From: a bacterium
GTDB lineage: Bacteria; Sysuimicrobiota; Sysuimicrobiia; Sysuimicrobiales; Segetimicrobiaceae
Assembly: GCA_035945995.1 (NCBI GenBank)
Contig: DASYZR010000023.1
Span: 1 to 52,775, forward strand
Direction: 5' to 3'
DNA length: 52,775 nt
This document shows, in pieces, positions 27,908-35,688 of the stretch. The notes under the pieces were generated by a model that was not told the origin of the DNA, searched no databases, and worked only from the letters and a program-made list of their open reading frames with translations. Numbering within the stretch: the first letter of the stretch is position 1; each line of letters starts with the position of its first letter. The position numbers and the translations under genes are program-made.

Positions 27908-27941
27908 GGGGGAGGCAGCACCGGCCTCCCCCTGTGCTTTT
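27908..27941 (+). terminator. Intrinsic terminator of groESL
   Basis: A 9-bp stem GGGGGAGGC / GCCTCCCCC (27908-27916, 27924-27932) with a 7-nt loop is followed by TGTGCTTTT. This is the clearest intrinsic terminator in the first half of the window. It argues against a GTG start at 27897 for the next gene, since that start would place the terminator inside coding sequence. Confidence 0.8.
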
Positions 27942-27980
27942 GCGCCGGCGGATTTCGCGGGCCGACGAGAGGGGTGGGGC

Positions 27981-29441
27981 GTGCGCCCGATGTGGACGGA
28001 GGGGAGCAGGTGGGGTCGCACCCCGCGCCGGCTCGCGCTCGTCGTGTTCACGTTCGCTCCGGCCGCCGCCCTCTTCTTTCTGCCGCTCGCGGTGTACAAG
28101 CTCCCCCTGCGCCTGTACCTGTACGACCGCCTCGTGTTCGTGCCGACCGGCGCTGTGTTGACCGCGCTGCTGGCCTGCGGCGCGTGGTTCGCCGTCGCGA
28201 TCGGCGTCGTGCTGTGGCCGGCGACGGCGCGGGCGCCGGCGCGGTCGTGGAGTCCCGGAGCTCTCGCCGCGGCGTTCGCCGGAGGTTCGCTCGCGGGGAG
28301 CGCGGCGACGCTGGCGACCTCGTTCTGCGCCATTCCGAGACCGGTGGCGGAGCTGGTGCACTGGCTCGCCTTTGCGCCGGTCGCGGCGATCGTCCTCGGC
28401 GCATATCTGCTGCGCGGGTGGGCCGGGCAGGGTTGGCCGTTCCGTCCGTGGCTGATCTGGGGTCTGATCGGGCTCGACTTCACGGTGAAGGTGCTGCTGC
28501 CGCTCGGACTCGCCGCGGTCGGCCCGGCGGCGTTTGCCGTGATCGCCCTGCTCTACGGATTCAACGCGATGGGCCTGCCGGCGCGCACGCAGCTGGGTGC
28601 GCTCGCCGTGCTGTGCTGTCTCATCCTGGTGGCGCTGCCGCTCAAGGAGGTTCTGAGAGCGATCATGTACCGCGGGGATGCGTTCGCCGTACGCGCGTGT
28701 GTGGTCACAGGCGGGGCGGGCGGCGCCCCGGCGAAGCCGCCCGCGGGTACACCGGCGTCACGGGAAGGCTACTCCACCGCTCTGCGCGCTTATTCGTCTC
28801 AAGTCGCCACGCACCCGCCGGAAACGTTCGGATTGTGGTGGCCCCGGTTGCCGGGTTCGTGGGGCGTCGTCGAATACATGGCCGCGCGGACGGTGAACCG
28901 TCTCAATCATCTGGGCGACTTCGCGTACGTGGTGGCGACGACGCCCTCGCGCGTACCCTATGCGCATGGCGTCACCTACGCACCGATCGCGGGGCTGCTC
29001 GTCCCGCGGGCCCTGTGGGCCGGGAAAGCGCCCAACGACGGGGGCGGCCAGTTTTACGGGCACCGGTACGGATTCCTGGACCCTGCGGACACCGTGCACA
29101 GCGTGAATCTGCCGATCATCACCGAGGGCTGGCTCAACGACGGATGGCCCGGCGTGCTCCTCTCGGCCGTCGTGGTCGGCGCGGTGCTCCGGGTGATTTG
29201 GTACGGGTGGATCGGCGAGAGTCCCGCCCCGGGCAACGTCGTGATCGGCATGGCGGTAGTGTCCGCCGCGGCCGATCAAGAATCGAGCCTCGCGTTACTG
29301 CTGGGAGGCGTGTTGCACGCGTGGGTGCTCTACGGCCTATTCGACTATCTGATGCGACGCTTTGGAAAGGTCGGAGCGGGGCCGGTCGCCGGCGATGCCC
29401 TGGGGCCGGCCCACGCGCCGCCGGTTTCTACGGCGCGGTAG
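27981..29441 (+). CDS. Polytopic membrane protein resembling O-antigen/exopolysaccharide repeat-unit polymerases
   Basis: This ~486-residue protein has about ten predicted hydrophobic helices (several before residue ~240, and a pair near the C-terminus) and a large hydrophilic loop (~235-390). The segment GLLVPRALWAGKAPN, followed by GFLDPADTVHSVNLPIITEGWLNDGWPGVLL, resembles the loop of Wzy-like polymerases (LIPR-x-LWP-x-KP ... NxPxxxExxxNxG). The GTG at 27981 follows GAGAGGGG; ATG 27990 is an alternative. No glycosyltransferases or flippase lie nearby, so this would be an orphan. The assignment is by motif resemblance only; another polytopic family is possible. Confidence 0.5.
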   Translation: MRPMWTEGSRWGRTPRRLALVVFTFAPAAALFFLPLAVYKLPLRLYLYDRLVFVPTGAVLTALLACGAWFAVAIGVVLWPATARAPARSWSPGALAAAFAGGSLAGSAATLATSFCAIPRPVAELVHWLAFAPVAAIVLGAYLLRGWAGQGWPFRPWLIWGLIGLDFTVKVLLPLGLAAVGPAAFAVIALLYGFNAMGLPARTQLGALAVLCCLILVALPLKEVLRAIMYRGDAFAVRACVVTGGAGGAPAKPPAGTPASREGYSTALRAYSSQVATHPPETFGLWWPRLPGSWGVVEYMAARTVNRLNHLGDFAYVVATTPSRVPYAHGVTYAPIAGLLVPRALWAGKAPNDGGGQFYGHRYGFLDPADTVHSVNLPIITEGWLNDGWPGVLLSAVVVGAVLRVIWYGWIGESPAPGNVVIGMAVVSAAADQESSLALLLGGVLHAWVLYGLFDYLMRRFGKVGAGPVAGDALGPAHAPPVSTAR

Positions 29442-29470
29442 CCTGCGCGGGCGTGCCGAAGACCGACGGG

Positions 29471-29572
29471 ACGATTAGCCCGGGGGGTGACGACGCGACC
29501 GACGATCCGGGGTCGCCTCTTGTGCCTCGCGGACGCCGCGGATCGATCAGCCAGGGGGTGACGACGCGACCG
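29471..29572. repeat. Imperfect direct duplication at the convergent plsX 3' end
   Basis: GGGGGTGACGACGCGACCG occurs at 29483-29501 and again at 29554-29572, 71 bp apart. Similarity extends leftwards (CGATTAGCC versus CGATCAGCC). The right copy encodes the last residues of PlsX; the left copy lies just beyond its stop. This looks like a partial duplication of the gene's end between two convergent genes. The rest of the 105-bp gap shows no clear terminator. Confidence 0.6.
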
Positions 29573-30605
29573 GGCCGCTGAGGCGGGCGCGGGTCTCTGC
29601 GAGCGCCGTCCGCAGCGTGTCGACGAAGCGCGCGCGCACCGCCTGGACCGCCTGGCCGATCGCCGCGTGAATCGCGCGACGGTCCGACGCGCCGTGCGCC
29701 ATGACGACGTTGCCGCGCACGCCGAGGAGCGGTAGGCTGCCGTGCAGCTCGATCGGGTTCGTCCACTCGATCAGGCGGCCCGTCACCGCCGCCAGGCGCG
29801 CGGCCGGAAGGTCGCCGGCCAGTTCGCGCGTGAGCCATCCGGCGATCTCCCGGCCCAGGCCTTCGATGCTCTTCAGCACGGCGTTGCCGACGAAGCCGTC
29901 GCAGACGACGACGTTCGCCGCGCCGGCCACGAACTGGTGCCCCTCGACGAGTCCCACGAAGTTCAGGCCGCTCCGCCCGAGCAACCGCGCGGCCTGCTTC
30001 ACGACGCGGTTGCCCTTTCCGGCCTCGCGGCCGTTGCTGAGCAGCGCGACGGTGGGCTCGGGGATCCGCCCGAAGACCCGCATGTACGTGCTGCCGATCA
30101 CCGCGAACTCGAGGAGGTGCTGCGGCTCGCAGTCCAGCGTCGGGCCGAGATCGATGAGGAACGTCTCCGGGTGCAGACCGACGATGGAGCGGCCGACGCA
30201 CGCCCGGCGAACGCCCTCCAGCATCCCCAACTCGCGGACCGCGGCCAGGAGGGTCGGACCGGTGCTGGCCGCGCTGACGGCCGCGTCGGCCCGGCCCAGG
30301 CGGACCTGCCGCATCGTGATCGTCATCGACGCGTCCGGCCGCGCCCGCAGCGAGGACAACGGCGGGGCGCCCTCCGGGACGGCGGGACCGCTCGGCACGA
30401 CTTCGACCGTGCCGGGTCCGTCCGGGGCTTCCGCGCCGGACGGGAGGAGGGGGCGGAGCGTCTCGGGCACGCCGACGAGGAGCACGTGGAGTGCGAGCGC
30501 GCGCGCCGCGAGCAGCGCTCCGGCGACAGTCTCGGCCGGCGCGTGGTCCCCGCCCATGCAGTCGACGGCGATGCGCAGCGCCGTCCCGTCAGGGTCCGTC
30601 ACCAC
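29547..30605 (-). CDS. plsX: Phosphate acyltransferase PlsX
   Basis: It makes acyl-phosphate from acyl-ACP for phospholipid synthesis via PlsY. The 352-residue protein starts near the diagnostic IAVDCMGGDHAP and contains the conserved IDLGPTLDCEP, LLSNGREAGKGN and CDGFVGNAVLKSIEG segments. The GTG at 30605 (or 30602) follows GAGGAAAG on the minus strand. It is the last gene of the minus-strand lipid operon, 11 bp after the SDR gene. The short C-terminal tail (GPVASSPPG) is encoded by the repeat at 29554-29572. Confidence 0.95.
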   Translation of the reverse strand: MVTDPDGTALRIAVDCMGGDHAPAETVAGALLAARALALHVLLVGVPETLRPLLPSGAEAPDGPGTVEVVPSGPAVPEGAPPLSSLRARPDASMTITMRQVRLGRADAAVSAASTGPTLLAAVRELGMLEGVRRACVGRSIVGLHPETFLIDLGPTLDCEPQHLLEFAVIGSTYMRVFGRIPEPTVALLSNGREAGKGNRVVKQAARLLGRSGLNFVGLVEGHQFVAGAANVVVCDGFVGNAVLKSIEGLGREIAGWLTRELAGDLPAARLAAVTGRLIEWTNPIELHGSLPLLGVRGNVVMAHGASDRRAIHAAIGQAVQAVRARFVDTLRTALAETRARLSGPVASSPPG

Positions 30606-30616
30606 GGGATCTTTCC

Positions 30617-31381
30617 TCACACCATGGTCAACCCGCCGGAGACGCTCAGCACCTGCCCGGTGACATACCGGGACGCGTCGCCGCAGAAGAACGCGATCGC
30701 GTCGGCGATTTCGTCCGGCTGGCCGGTCCGGCGCATCGGGATCAGACGGATCATCCGCTCGATCCGGCCGGCCTGGCCGGGATCGCCGCGATTCTCGGCG
30801 AGCACCTCGGTCTCCGTCGGTCCGGGACACACGCAGTTCACGCGGATGCCGCGGGACGCGACTTCGCGGGCCAGCGAGCGGGTAAACGCGATGACCCCGC
30901 CCTTGGCGGCCGCGTAGACGGTTTCGCCCGAGGTCCCGACCCGCCCGGCGTCGCTCGCGACGTTGACGATGACGCCGCCGCCGTGCTCGGTCATCCACTC
31001 CAGCGCGACGCGGGAGCAGAAGATCGTGCTCCACAGATTGCTGTCGACGACGCGCCGCCAATACTCCTCCGCCTCTTCGAGAAACGGCGACGTGAGGGTC
31101 CACCCCGCGTTGTTGACGAGGATGTCGATGCCGCCGAGCGTCCGGCACACCGCGTCGATCGCCCGGCGGCAGGCGGAGTAGGTCGCCAGGTCGGCCGCGA
31201 CGGCGAGTGCGTGGACACCGTGGCGCTCGATTTCGCCCGCGACCGCGTGGAGTTGGGGGCTCGTGCGGGCGATCACCGCGACGTCCGCGCCGAGTTGGCC
31301 GAGGCGCAGCGCCGTCGCGCGGCCGATGCCCCGCCCCCCGCCGGTGACGGCGGCGCGGCGGCCGGAAAGAACCCTGTTCAC
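30617..31381 (-). CDS. Short-chain dehydrogenase, FabG/BadH-like
   Basis: This 254-residue classical SDR has the cofactor motif TGGGRGIGRA (residues ~13-22), NNAG at 90-93, and catalytic Ser143, Tyr156 and Lys160 (Y-x3-K). The stretch around Ser143, NVASDAGRVGTSGETVYAAAKGG, is cut here by description: SDAGRVG(T/S)SGE is strongly reminiscent of BadH-type 2-hydroxycyclohexanecarboxyl-CoA dehydrogenases rather than of FabG. Gene context with fabF and plsX would favour a 3-oxoacyl-ACP reductase, while the IpdAB-like genes favour an alicyclic CoA substrate. Start GTG 31381 gives the normal N-terminus. Substrate unresolved. Confidence 0.8.
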   Translation of the reverse strand: MNRVLSGRRAAVTGGGRGIGRATALRLGQLGADVAVIARTSPQLHAVAGEIERHGVHALAVAADLATYSACRRAIDAVCRTLGGIDILVNNAGWTLTSPFLEEAEEYWRRVVDSNLWSTIFCSRVALEWMTEHGGGVIVNVASDAGRVGTSGETVYAAAKGGVIAFTRSLAREVASRGIRVNCVCPGPTETEVLAENRGDPGQAGRIERMIRLIPMRRTGQPDEIADAIAFFCGDASRYVTGQVLSVSGGLTMV

Positions 31382-31472
31382 CCGGGGGGCTCGGGGCCCC
31401 CAAGCATTCGCATCACGACAGCGAATTCTTGGGGTGAGCCGGCGGCCCGCCAGACGCTCCCGGCATCGGGGG

Positions 31473-32318
31473 CTAGTGGCGCCGGCGCGGCCACGCCGCG
31501 TGCAGCGCCTGGCGCTCCCGCTCGTAGATCGTCGCGAATTTTTCCGCCGACTCGGGGCCGGCCAGCAGCTCGAGCTTGCGGACCTCGAGCGGATCGGCGG
31601 CACGGATGATCCGGATCTCCTCCTCGGTCGGCGGCGGTGTCGTGCCGATCCCGGAGGGAATCTCGAGGTGAAAGCCGGTCCGCTCCTGGACCTGCTCCGG
31701 CGGCACCCCGGGGTGCAGGGTTCGCGGGACGAGCCGCCCCGCCGCCGGGTCGAAGCCGAACACGCCGAGATCGGTCACCAGCCGCGTCGGCGCGCCGTAG
31801 TGGCCGAGGTACTTCCGGCGTTCCTCCGTGTACCCGGCGCCGCTGACGAAGTCCACCTTGGCCACGACCGCCCGCGGCGTGTGCTGCGTCAGGTAGTAGA
31901 GGCCCTGCGAGAGATGGCTCGTGTCCTCCGGAATCCCGCGCGAGCCGACGAGCGCGACCTTCGGCTTCTCCCAGGCGCCGATGACGGAGATGTTCACGCT
32001 GCCCTGCTCGTCGATCTGCGCGGGGTTGATCCAGATGCGGAACCGGTCGGAGAAGATCGCGTCGAAGATGTCCTCCATCGTCAACGGGATCGCCCGCTGA
32101 TTGTCCGTCAGGAACTGCCCGAGGGTCAGGGTGGGAAGGGCCGCCACGTCCATGCCCGATTCCGGGGTCGCGAGCACCGCGAGCTCCGGCGAGTGCGTGC
32201 TCCGCGCCAGGTGCGCGGCGAGGGCGCCGAACGCCGTGACCGAGCTCACGAGCACCTCGCCGCGGAGCTCCCGGCCCATGCACGTGATGATCAGTTCATC
32301 GATCGTGTAGTCGGGCAT
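31473..32318 (-). CDS. CoA-transferase family subunit beta (IpdB-like)
   Basis: This 281-residue protein has a class I CoA-transferase subunit fold; the pairing with an alpha subunit just upstream is typical. Segments such as GQGLYYLTQHTPRAVVAKVDFVSGAG and SRGIPEDTSHLS fit the IpdB group, whose mycobacterial member opens a steroid-derived ring as a CoA hydrolase. The ATG at 32318 is preferred because GGGGAGG lies 6 nt upstream; ATG 32333 sits before that site. No class I nucleophilic Glu in a typical SENG motif is obvious. Exact reaction is inferred from family resemblance only. Confidence 0.7.
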   Translation of the reverse strand: MPDYTIDELIITCMGRELRGEVLVSSVTAFGALAAHLARSTHSPELAVLATPESGMDVAALPTLTLGQFLTDNQRAIPLTMEDIFDAIFSDRFRIWINPAQIDEQGSVNISVIGAWEKPKVALVGSRGIPEDTSHLSQGLYYLTQHTPRAVVAKVDFVSGAGYTEERRKYLGHYGAPTRLVTDLGVFGFDPAAGRLVPRTLHPGVPPEQVQERTGFHLEIPSGIGTTPPPTEEEIRIIRAADPLEVRKLELLAGPESAEKFATIYERERQALHAAWPRRRH

Positions 32319-32439
32319 CGCGGTCCTCCCCATCTGAATGCGTCGGACGGCTGCGTCTGACGATCCACTGCCGCCGGGACGTACTGGCTCACGCCGTAGG
32401 CGTCAACTGCGCGATCTGTTCCGCTCGTTTGAACGCGTC

Positions 32440-33303
32440 CTACACGCGCAGCCGCTCGCCGAGGGTGTGTTCGCCGCCGAGCCGCCGGGCGTACTCCCGG
32501 TCGTCGACGTACACGTACTTCTCGAGGTACTCGTGCCAGGACGACCGGTCGCGCGCCGCGGTCAGGTATTCGCGGACGTGGTTGAGGTCCGCCCGGTACT
32601 CCGGCGCGCATCCGGTGAAGTGGGCGCCCCACCGCGCCTCCACGACGCCGGTCACGACCGTGCGAAAGATGTGGACGTCGCGGCCGTATGTCTGCAGGCG
32701 TTCGGGGAGCAGGATCTGCTCTGCCGAGAGAAACGTCTGCGCGGCGGCCTTGGCGCACAGTGCGTCCATGTGCCCGTCGCCCAGCACGACGCCGTTGCCC
32801 TGCGGGTCGGCCAGGTTCACGTGCAGCAGCGCGACGTCGGGGCGCAGCGCCGGGACCGCGACGAGCGTCTCGCCGCCGAACGGGTCCTGAAACATCTTGA
32901 ACGCCGGGTTGACCCGGAGCAGATCGGTGGCCAGCCCGGAGCGGGTCGGCAGGAACGGCAGTCGCTTGATCGTCGCGTCGAGGCCCGCCATGATCGTGAA
33001 CTCGGACCATTCCTGGAAGCGGACGGATCCGTCCTGGCGGGCGCGGCGGAAGTGCGGGGCGAGGCCCATCACTTCGAATCCGACGAAGGCGTAGATGACC
33101 TGCGCGACCTTGCCGGTGCCGATCAGGAGGTCCACCTCGGGCCCGCCGACGTTCACGATGAGGCGCAGATCACGGCGGTCGCTGCGCGCCAGCGCGCGGA
33201 CCAGCGCCATCGGTTTGCGGGACAGGGAGGAGCCGCCGATCGCGATGAGCGCGCCGTCGGGGATCCGGGCCACGACGTCGTCGCTGGTGAGAACTTTGCT
33301 CAT
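32440..33303 (-). CDS. CoA-transferase family subunit alpha (IpdA-like)
   Basis: This 287-residue partner of the preceding protein begins with the glycine-rich GALIAIGGSSLSRKPMALVRAL, typical of alpha subunits, and contains GGPEVDLLIGTGKV and FQEWSEFTIMAGLDATIKRLPF, as in the IpdA branch. The ATG at 33303 has AGGAGG 8 nt upstream. After the TAG stop the same frame stays open for 16 more codons (reading DAFKRAEQIAQLTPTA), which looks like plausible protein and may mark a recent stop mutation. 121 bp separate it from the beta gene with no other feature seen. Confidence 0.7.
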   Translation of the reverse strand: MSKVLTSDDVVARIPDGALIAIGGSSLSRKPMALVRALARSDRRDLRLIVNVGGPEVDLLIGTGKVAQVIYAFVGFEVMGLAPHFRRARQDGSVRFQEWSEFTIMAGLDATIKRLPFLPTRSGLATDLLRVNPAFKMFQDPFGGETLVAVPALRPDVALLHVNLADPQGNGVVLGDGHMDALCAKAAAQTFLSAEQILLPERLQTYGRDVHIFRTVVTGVVEARWGAHFTGCAPEYRADLNHVREYLTAARDRSSWHEYLEKYVYVDDREYARRLGGEHTLGERLRV

Positions 33304-33314
33304 GGCCGTGCCTC

Positions 33315-34133
33315 CTAGTCGGAACGACCTTCGCCGCGCTGCCGCCTCCGGAACTGCTCGAACGGCGCGGCGACGAGGCCGAGGCCGCCGTCGACGACCA
33401 CGGTCTGTCCGGTGATGAACCGCGCCGCGGGGCTGCACAGGAACACGACGGCCGCCGCGACGTCCTCCGGCGCGCCCATCCGGCCCGCCGGCGTGTAGTC
33501 CGAGACCAGGCGATCGAACTCGGCGTAGCGGTCCCCGCCGTAGAATCGCGCGGAATCCGTGGCGATCACCCCGGGGCTCACGCAGTTGGCCGTGATCCCC
33601 CGGCCGGCCAGCTCGTACGCGAGGTACCGCGTCCACGTCTCCATCGCGCTCTTCGCCGACGCCAGGATCGCATAGTTGGGCAGGCACTCGACCGTCCCCT
33701 GCCCGCCGATCGTGACGATCGCGCCCGCCCGGCCCGCCATCAGCGGGACCGCGCGCTGCGCGCACAGGGCGAGCGAGCGCACGATCAGGTCGAAGGTCCG
33801 CTGCAGATGGTGCGGCTTCGTCTCCAGGGTCGATTTGAACGCGGTGGCGGCGTGGTTGGCGACGAACGCATCGAGCGCGCCGAACCGCTCGGCCGTCTCG
33901 TCGAAGAGGCGGGTGATGTCCTCGGGCTTCTCGAGATCGGCCGGGATCGCCGCGGCGCGGCGGCCGCGCGCGGCGATCCCGGCCGCGACCTCCTCCGCGG
34001 CCTCGCGGCTGCGGTTGTAGTGCACGACGATGTCCGCGCCGGCGTCCGCGAAGAGCCGCGCGGTCGCGCGGCCGATGCCGCGTCCGGCCCCGGTGACGAG
34101 CGCGACCTTCCCTGTGAACGCTCCCGTGAACAC
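33315..34133 (-). CDS. FabL-like enoyl-ACP reductase (short-chain dehydrogenase with Y-x6-K motif)
   Basis: This 272-residue SDR has the cofactor motif [10 protein letters not shown] and an active-site pair Tyr154-x6-Lys161 ([13 protein letters not shown]). The six-residue spacing marks enoyl reductases (FabI/FabL); ketoreductases have three. Other FabL-like features are [26 protein letters not shown] and DYTPAGRMG. The Ser of the ketoreductase triad is absent (TIGGQG). Family role: NADPH-dependent reduction of enoyl-ACP, the last step of fatty-acid elongation. The start is a GTG at 34133 after a G-rich site. It lies between fabF and the CoA-transferase genes. Confidence 0.8.
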   Translation of the reverse strand: MFTGAFTGKVALVTGAGRGIGRATARLFADAGADIVVHYNRSREAAEEVAAGIAARGRRAAAIPADLEKPEDITRLFDETAERFGALDAFVANHAATAFKSTLETKPHHLQRTFDLIVRSLALCAQRAVPLMAGRAGAIVTIGGQGTVECLPNYAILASAKSAMETWTRYLAYELAGRGITANCVSPGVIATDSARFYGGDRYAEFDRLVSDYTPAGRMGAPEDVAAAVVFLCSPAARFITGQTVVVDGGLGLVAAPFEQFRRRQRGEGRSD

Positions 34134-34157
34134 CGCCGTCCCCCCTCTGCGCCCGCC

Positions 34158-35435
34158 CTACCGGTCTTCCCCGCGGGGAGGCGCGGCCCGTTCGCGGGCC
34201 CGGGCCGTCGCGCGGACGGCGACCACGCAGTTCTGCCCGCCGAAACCGAAGGCGTTGGCGAGGGCGAGCCGGATGGTCGCGGGGCGTGCCTCGCGCGGCA
34301 CATAATCGAGGTCACACGCCGGATCGGGATGGTCGAGATTGATCGTGGGCGGGATGATGCCGTCCCGGATCGCCAGCACGCCGACCATCGCCGCGAGCGC
34401 GCCCGCCGCCCCGATGAGGTGGCCCACCATGCTCTTCGGCGCAGTGACGGGAATCGCGCGGGCGCGGTCGCCGAGCGCCGCCTTGATGGCGCCGGTCTCC
34501 GCGACGTCGTTGAGCGGTGTGCCGGTCCCGTGCGCCACGACGAGGTCGACGTCGTCCGGCCGGGCGTCCGCCGTCCGAAGGCTCCCCGTGATGGCGCGGG
34601 CCGCCGCGATTCCGTCGGGGTGCGGCGCCGTTTCGTGATACGCGTCGCTCGTGAGCGCCGCGCCGGCGAGCTCGGCATAGATACGCGCCTCGCGCGCGCG
34701 CGCCAGGTCCTCGCGCTCGACGGCGAACACGACCGCGCCTTCGCCGAAGACGAACCCGTCGCGGTCCCGGTCGAACGGGCGGCTGGCCTGCGCGGGCGCC
34801 TCGTTGCGCCGGCTGAGGGCGCCGAGCGAGCAGAGGGCGGTCCAGACCGCGGGGGTGAGGGCCGCTTCGGTGCCGCCGGCGAGGACGCAGTCGGCGTCCC
34901 CGGCCAGGATCCACCGGCGCGCCTCCATGAGCGCGATCGTGCCCGCCGCGCAGGCGCCGACCGACGCGTTGGACGGCCCGCGCGTGCCGAAGCGGATCGT
35001 CACGGCCGACGCCGCCATGTTGCCGATCAGCATCGGCAGTAGAAACGGCGTCACGCGATCCGGGCGGCCGCCGTAGAGATGCGGCGCTTCGCGATCGACC
35101 ATCTCGATGCCGCCGAGCGCGGTCGCGATCGTCACGCCGACGCGGTCGCGGTTGTCGGGGCCGACGTCGAGGCGGGCGTCGAGCAGCGCTTCCTGCGCGG
35201 CGCCGATCGCCAGCTGCGCAAAGCGGGCGGTGCGCCGGGCCTGCTTGCGGCTCATGACGGCGAGGGGGTCGAAGCCCGACACTTCCGCCGCAATCCGGAC
35301 CGGGTAGTTCGACGCGTCGAACCGCGTCACCGGTCCGACGCCGCTCCGGCCGGCCAGGAGGCCGGCCCACGTTTCGGGCGCCGAGAGACCGACCGGGGTG
35401 AGCGCCCCGATTCCGGTGATGACCGCCTTCGTCAC
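34158..35435 (-). CDS. fabF: 3-oxoacyl-[acyl-carrier-protein] synthase II
   Basis: This elongating ketosynthase has 425 residues. The catalytic Cys162 is in NASVGACAAG, with His in VVAHGTGTPLND, the Lys-containing KSMVGH, and the second His in VGHLIGAAGA. The N-terminus TKAVITGIGALTPVG is standard. The GTG at 35435 follows GGAGGG at close spacing; an upstream GTG at 35462 would add nine residues with no similarity. It heads the minus-strand operon. Its promoter must lie in the 250 bp shared with purD, where a 12-bp tandem repeat is seen. No acpP, fabD or fabH is nearby. Confidence 0.94.
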   Translation of the reverse strand: MTKAVITGIGALTPVGLSAPETWAGLLAGRSGVGPVTRFDASNYPVRIAAEVSGFDPLAVMSRKQARRTARFAQLAIGAAQEALLDARLDVGPDNRDRVGVTIATALGGIEMVDREAPHLYGGRPDRVTPFLLPMLIGNMAASAVTIRFGTRGPSNASVGACAAGTIALMEARRWILAGDADCVLAGGTEAALTPAVWTALCSLGALSRRNEAPAQASRPFDRDRDGFVFGEGAVVFAVEREDLARAREARIYAELAGAALTSDAYHETAPHPDGIAAARAITGSLRTADARPDDVDLVVAHGTGTPLNDVAETGAIKAALGDRARAIPVTAPKSMVGHLIGAAGALAAMVGVLAIRDGIIPPTINLDHPDPACDLDYVPREARPATIRLALANAFGFGGQNCVVAVRATARARERAAPPRGEDR

Positions 35436-35463
35436 GAACCCTCCGCCATCGGCATCGAACACC

Positions 35464-35487
35464 TTTCGGCTCTACTTTCGGCTCCAC
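35464..35487. repeat. 12-bp tandem repeat upstream of fabF
   Basis: TTTCGGCTCTAC and TTTCGGCTCCAC are adjacent copies differing at one base. They lie ~30 bp upstream of the fabF start, in the intergenic region shared with purD. A direct repeat spaced at about one helical turn could be a regulator site, but no known consensus matches. Confidence 0.5.
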
Positions 35488-35540
35488 ACTACGTGTTTCC
35501 TTAGCGTCTTCCCTTGGCTGGTGCGCCCGGGAGTCGGCGA

Positions 35541-35553
35541 AAACACGAACATT
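35541..35553 (+). promoter_or_regulatory. PurBox-like site 1
   Basis: AAACACGAACATT matches 11 of 13 positions of the Gram-positive PurR PurBox (AWWWCCGAACWWT). It lies just upstream of the purD -35. The 9-mer CGAACATTC (35546-35554) is repeated exactly at 35641-35649. Confidence 0.4.
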
Positions 35554-35563
35554 CACGTGGCAC

Positions 35564-35592
35564 TTGGCAGATTCTTCCGGGCGTGATACAGT
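35564..35592 (+). promoter_or_regulatory. Promoter of the purine operon
   Basis: TTGGCA (35564-35569) and TACAGT (35587-35592) are separated by 17 bp, with a TG one base before the -10 (extended -10). Predicted start is near 35599, leaving a ~90-nt leader before purD. No guanine-riboswitch-like structure is visible in that leader. Confidence 0.6.
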
Positions 35593-35635
35593 ATCGATGA
35601 AATCATTCGCCGTTTTCTTCGTAGCAGTGACCGCG

Positions 35636-35648
35636 GAATCCGAACATT
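35636..35648 (+). promoter_or_regulatory. PurBox-like site 2
   Basis: GAATCCGAACATT matches 12 of 13 PurBox positions. It also forms part of a small palindrome GGAAT-N6-ATTCC (35635-35650). It lies between the promoter and the purD start, so the two boxes flank the promoter 95 bp apart. Confidence 0.45.
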
Positions 35649-35688
35649 CCAACTCGCCGCGCCGTGATGCGCGACGTGGAGCGCCGGA

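Noticed and set aside
27897-27980. An upstream GTG start for the polymerase-like membrane protein
   Set aside because: It would put the groESL terminator hairpin and T-tract inside the coding region, and the extra residues are low complexity.
35593-35688. A guanine riboswitch in the purD leader
   Set aside because: The leader is long enough, but the conserved three-way junction sequences are missing.
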